A DNA stretch of 64,000 nt. It comes from Aminobacterium colombiense DSM 12261 (GTDB taxonomy: Bacteria > Synergistota > Synergistia > Synergistales > Aminobacteriaceae). Under the pieces are notes generated by a model that did not search any database, had not been told where the DNA came from, and worked only from the letters and a program-made list of their open reading frames with translations. The translations under genes were made by a program, and so were the position numbers. The stretch is taken from NCBI RefSeq assembly GCF_000025885.1, contig NC_014011.1, forward strand, positions 1,426,001 through 1,490,000. Reading direction: 5' to 3'. Positions 61,158 through 64,000 of this stretch are shown in pieces. Numbering within the stretch: the stretch's first letter is position 1; each line of letters begins with the position of its first letter.

Positions 61158-62042
61158 TTAAAGAGGTTTTTCTGCCACACGCACAAAACGACTCACTGCA
61201 AACCAGCTGCAAACCCAGCCTAGGGTTGTTCCTATTCCCAAAAGGAGCAGGTAGAATTTTAAAAGAAATTCCGGCTGGGCAATTAGCTGGACAAAGGGAA
61301 GAGTCGTCCATATGGCTTCTCTCGCAGTCGAATAGGATCCAGCAACAGCGAGAGCTGCCAGTAACGCTCCCAAAGATCCCAGGATCATGCCCTGCAAGAC
61401 AAAGGGGAGAGAAATATATGTCTTAGTCGCTCCCACCAATACCATTACCTGTATCTCTTCTTTACGGGAATATAAAGAGATCCTGATGGTGTTATAAACC
61501 ACAAGAGCGCTGATGATCAGTGCAAGGCTCAAGACAACGACGGATATTTTAGATACCATGAGGGAAATGCGAGATAGCTTTTCTGCTAATTTTCCCGCAT
61601 ATACAAGTTCATCAACTTCAGGCATAGCTGTCAGTTTTCGAACAAGAGGAGCCACATCCCCAGCCCGTTTCACTTTAACTTCTACGCTCCATGGCAATGG
61701 ATTTTCTCCTAAAAGGGTTACTGCCCTGGCCTTGGTGCCTAATTTGGCCCGTAAACGCTCAAGGGCTTCCTCGGGAGATACGGCCTTGGCGTAGGTTACA
61801 TAGGGAATTGTTTTAATTTGTTCTGCCGTTTTCTGAATCTGACCGCCCTCTTTAAAATAGACCTGAACCACCAGCTCACTTTCAACTTTGGATACCATAG
61901 ATCGGACGTTCAAAGAAAAAAGAGCGGACATCCCTAGCAAATAAATCACTGCCCCTGCGGTAATGAGCGTAAGAATGCTAAGTCCCCAGTGTCGAAAAAC
62001 CAACCTGAATGTATCACGAAGGGCGTATCTAAAGCTCGCCAT
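61158..62042 (-). CDS. ftsX: Cell division ABC transporter permease FtsX
   Basis: Four-helix membrane protein that passes FtsE ATP hydrolysis to a septal hydrolase. N-terminal helix ILTLITAGAVIYLLGMSALF, a periplasmic loop with VVQVYFKEGGQIQKTAEQIKTIPYV, and three C-terminal helices (VVLSLALIISALVVYNTIRISLYSRKEEIQVMVLVGAT). 294 residues. It overlaps ftsE by 14 bases. Confidence 0.95.
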   Translation of the reverse strand: MASFRYALRDTFRLVFRHWGLSILTLITAGAVIYLLGMSALFSLNVRSMVSKVESELVVQVYFKEGGQIQKTAEQIKTIPYVTYAKAVSPEEALERLRAKLGTKARAVTLLGENPLPWSVEVKVKRAGDVAPLVRKLTAMPEVDELVYAGKLAEKLSRISLMVSKISVVVLSLALIISALVVYNTIRISLYSRKEEIQVMVLVGATKTYISLPFVLQGMILGSLGALLAALAVAGSYSTAREAIWTTLPFVQLIAQPEFLLKFYLLLLGIGTTLGWVCSWFAVSRFVRVAEKPL

Positions 62043-62724
62043 CTATAAGATACCTCCCTTTCTCTTCATCTCGGACAATGCGGCCTTCCTGAAGTTCAAC
62101 AACTCTCTGACGGTAGGCATCCACAAGATATTGATCATGGGTGGCCATTATGACAGTGGCTCCGGCGGCATTCAACGCCACAAGCAGCCTCATAACATCC
62201 TCTGCCGTATGGATGTCGAGGTTTCCTGTAGGCTCGTCCGCTATAAAAATAGCGGGAGAGTTAGCCATTGCCCTGGCAATCGCCACCCGCTGCTGTTCTC
62301 CTCCCGAAAGCTGGGGGGGGTACAAAAAACGGCGTCGCCACAATCCAACCTGGTCGACTACCTCGTTGGTGCGTTTTTGTACCATTCTTCGAGGCATTCC
62401 CATGGATTCCAGAACAAAAGCTACATTCTCCCAGGCTGTCAAATGGGGAAGAAGTTTAAAATCCTGAAAGACAACGCCAAGATACCGGCGATAGTAGGGC
62501 AACTGTGAAGCCCTGAGCTTTCTCAAGTTCTGGTCACCAACGGTCACCTGACCACGAGTTTGAATGAGTTCTCTGGTTATAAGCCTCATAAGAGTCGTTT
62601 TTCCAGATCCCGTGGTTCCCACAAGGTATACAAATTCTCCCTGCATTATGGAAAGATAGACATCTTCGAGAGCTACAATGTCCGGTTGGAATATTTTAGT
62701 GACCCCTGCGAGACGTATATCCAT
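62029..62724 (-). CDS. ftsE: Cell division ATP-binding protein FtsE
   Basis: ATPase partner of FtsX. Walker [18 protein letters not shown]-loop [20 protein letters not shown], signature [15 protein letters not shown], Walker [13 protein letters not shown], switch MATHD. Start at 62724 (MDIRLAG) follows AGGAGGT; the earlier ATG at 62748 lies inside the transketolase gene. 231 residues. Confidence 0.96.
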   Translation of the reverse strand: MDIRLAGVTKIFQPDIVALEDVYLSIMQGEFVYLVGTTGSGKTTLMRLITRELIQTRGQVTVGDQNLRKLRASQLPYYRRYLGVVFQDFKLLPHLTAWENVAFVLESMGMPRRMVQKRTNEVVDQVGLWRRRFLYPPQLSGGEQQRVAIARAMANSPAIFIADEPTGNLDIHTAEDVMRLLVALNAAGATVIMATHDQYLVDAYRQRVVELQEGRIVRDEEKGRYLIDGEL

Positions 62725-62726
62725 TC

Positions 62727-63680
62727 TTACCTCCTGCGCATCGTCCATACCTGTACAGCCGCACTAACTATCTGGCTGGAAGTGAGGCCATAATACTCCT
62801 GCAATTCTTCGGCTCTTCCGCTTTGCCCAAACTTGTTATCAACTGCCACAAATTTAACCGGAGCAGGGTAACTTCGACAGACAAGACTGGCAATGGCATC
62901 GCCCAATCCGCCATGAAGCAAATGCTCTTCCGCTACTACACAGCATCCTGTTCGATGGATAGATTCCAATATCTGCTGGGCTGGAAGAGGGTTGACACTA
63001 TAACAGTCTATCACTTCCGCACACAGATCCTGCTGTGCCAATATTTTTGCTGCCTTCAATGCCTCGTGAACCATAATACCACACGCACAAATGGTCACTT
63101 CTGTCCCCTCTTTTAAGACTCGGCCGCCTCCCAAAGAAAAATTAGCGTCGTCATTATCGTATAAAAGGGGCAATTCGGGACGCCCAAGACGTATGTAAAC
63201 CGGTCTATTAAGTTCTGCCGCCCCTTTAATAAGAGCAAAAGCCGAGTTGTAATCTGATGGAACCAAAACACCCATACCAGGCAAAACTCGCATTAAAGCT
63301 ATGTCTTCAAGCATCTGGTGGGTAGCGCCGTCCTCCCCCACAGTGACTCCTCCATAAGAAGCTATGAGCTTCACTGGAAGACCGGGAATGGCAATAGTCT
63401 CTCTAATTTCATCATAGGCCCTTCCAACAAGAAATGACGCTAATGATGAAACAAATACCCGAAAATTAGCGAGGCTCAGACCTGCGGAAGTAAGTATCAT
63501 ATTCTGCTCGGCAATACCCATATTGAAATAACGGTTGGAGCGAAGATTGCGAGCTGCGTCTTTGAATGCCGGCGCACCAACATCTCCATCTATAACAACG
63601 AGATCATCATATAGAGCGGCAAGTTCCACAAGCGCTGGCCCATAGGCATCCCGCGTGCTCTTGTTCAATGTTTCCGTCAT
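62727..63680 (-). CDS. Transketolase, C-terminal subunit
   Basis: The pyrimidine-binding plus C-terminal half of a split transketolase (317 residues): VVIDGDVGAPAFKDAARN, RYFNMGIAEQNMILTSAGLSL (catalytic Glu), YGGVTVGEDGATHQMLEDIALMR, PSDYNSAFALI and YIRLGRPELP. Used in the non-oxidative pentose-phosphate route, the two chains acting together. It overlaps the N-terminal subunit gene by 4 bases, and ftsE follows two bases later, so the sugar and division genes may share a message. Confidence 0.93.
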   Translation of the reverse strand: MTETLNKSTRDAYGPALVELAALYDDLVVIDGDVGAPAFKDAARNLRSNRYFNMGIAEQNMILTSAGLSLANFRVFVSSLASFLVGRAYDEIRETIAIPGLPVKLIASYGGVTVGEDGATHQMLEDIALMRVLPGMGVLVPSDYNSAFALIKGAAELNRPVYIRLGRPELPLLYDNDDANFSLGGGRVLKEGTEVTICACGIMVHEALKAAKILAQQDLCAEVIDCYSVNPLPAQQILESIHRTGCCVVAEEHLLHGGLGDAIASLVCRSYPAPVKFVAVDNKFGQSGRAEELQEYYGLTSSQIVSAAVQVWTMRRR

Positions 63681-64000
63681 AGCTTCATCCCCCCTGAATC
63701 CAGCTCACCAAGAGCCTTGTCTACAAGATCCCGGGTTATAACAACCGACCGGTCAAGAAGCTGTCCCTCCAGAAAGGAGACCCCTTTTCCTATTACCGTT
63801 TTTGCAATAATGACCAGAGGCTTGCCTGGTACGCCACAGGAGAGGGCATAATCCAAACTTGAAAAATCATGACCGTCGGCACAAACAACATGCCAGCCAA
63901 AAGCCTGAAATTTAGCATTAAGAGGCTCGATAGACAAAATTTTTTCCACTATGCCTTCCATTTGAACTTCATTGCGATCTATGATCATAATAAGATTATC
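63677..64000 (-). CDS. Transketolase, N-terminal subunit (3' part)
   Basis: The last 107 residues of the ThDP-binding half of the split transketolase; the rest lies beyond the window edge. The visible part begins DNLIMIIDRNEVQMEG, the family's region behind the ThDP fold, and goes on with KFQAFGWHVVCADGHD, KPLVIIAKTVIGKGVSFLEG, all typical. Confidence 0.92.
   Translation of the reverse strand, partial: DNLIMIIDRNEVQMEGIVEKILSIEPLNAKFQAFGWHVVCADGHDFSSLDYALSCGVPGKPLVIIAKTVIGKGVSFLEGQLLDRSVVITRDLVDKALGELDSGGMKL

Noticed and set aside
1-64000. Mobile elements, CRISPR arrays, phage genes, toxin-antitoxin or defence genes
   Set aside because: No transposase, integrase, spaced repeat array, att-like duplication or recognisable defence gene was found; gene order and coding style are even throughout.

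Overview
The window reads as chromosome of a strictly anaerobic, amino-acid-fermenting bacterium of the Synergistota, probably Aminobacterium-like. This is inferred from gene content and not proven. The pointers are a selenoprotein glycine reductase system (grdX-trxA-grdE-grdA), a type III glutamine synthetase, a branched-chain amino acid ABC transporter, a ferredoxin-linked 2-oxoacid oxidoreductase and peptide/amino-acid transporters. They sit beside a mixed set of envelope genes: SepF, DivIVA and DivIC, usual in Gram-positives, together with FtsEX-EnvC, an O-antigen-ligase-like protein and an HlyD-like adaptor. I found no insertion sequence, phage, CRISPR array or other mobile element. Almost all of the sequence is coding, mostly in tightly packed minus-strand operons.

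Layout. 1-2.8 kb (minus): promoter, glycine riboswitch, grdX, trxA, grdE and the start of grdA with an in-frame UGA selenocysteine codon. 2.85-4.3 kb: NSS-family sodium symporter. 4.5-6.9 kb (plus): hypC-hypD-hypE hydrogenase maturation genes; hypE appears to start at CTG. 7-16.6 kb (minus): a long run queD-like/folE2/2-hydroxyacid dehydrogenase/HlyD-like/PLP-homeostasis protein/sepF/divIVA/recG/recX/rny/ymdB. 16.9-19 kb (plus): glnN. 19-24.8 kb (minus): rpsF-ssb-rpsR, a terminator, then yybS-like, rplI, dnaB and a Wzy/ligase-like membrane protein. 24.8-31.3 kb (minus): secA, a DUF3857-like exported protein, argS and divIC. 31.4-33.2 kb: pgsA and an M20 peptidase. 33.3-38 kb: livKHMGF. 38.1-39.7 kb: HIT protein, rpsU, yqeY, nrdR. 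39.9-46.9 kb: hrcA-grpE-dnaK-dnaJ under a CIRCE operator, then prmA-mtaB. 47-50.3 kb (plus): histidine phosphatase, folP, folK, exported orphan. 50.3-53.5 kb (minus): korA/korB-type oxidoreductase and peroxiredoxin. 53.7 kb (plus): small zinc ribbon. 53.9-56 kb (minus): orphan gene and CstA. 56.1 kb: tRNA-Val(CAC). 56.3-64 kb (minus): split transketolase, ftsE-ftsX-envC-like, S41 protease, YibQ-like deacetylase, purA.

How the parts fit: glycine sensed by the riboswitch would control its own reductive catabolism. The liv, NSS and CstA transporters would feed in amino acids or peptides, and the 2-oxoacid oxidoreductase would handle deaminated 2-oxoacids. Folate genes are split between folE2 with a QueD-like protein carrying both Cys and Glu in its active-site motif, and folP-folK. 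No folB is visible, suggesting that the QueD-like protein may do the FolB step. Much of the rest is core replication, translation, secretion, division and stress machinery. The less ordinary signals are the riboswitch-controlled grd operon, the CTG start of hypE, the PTPS-type folate bypass candidate, and several orphan genes placed in conserved operons.
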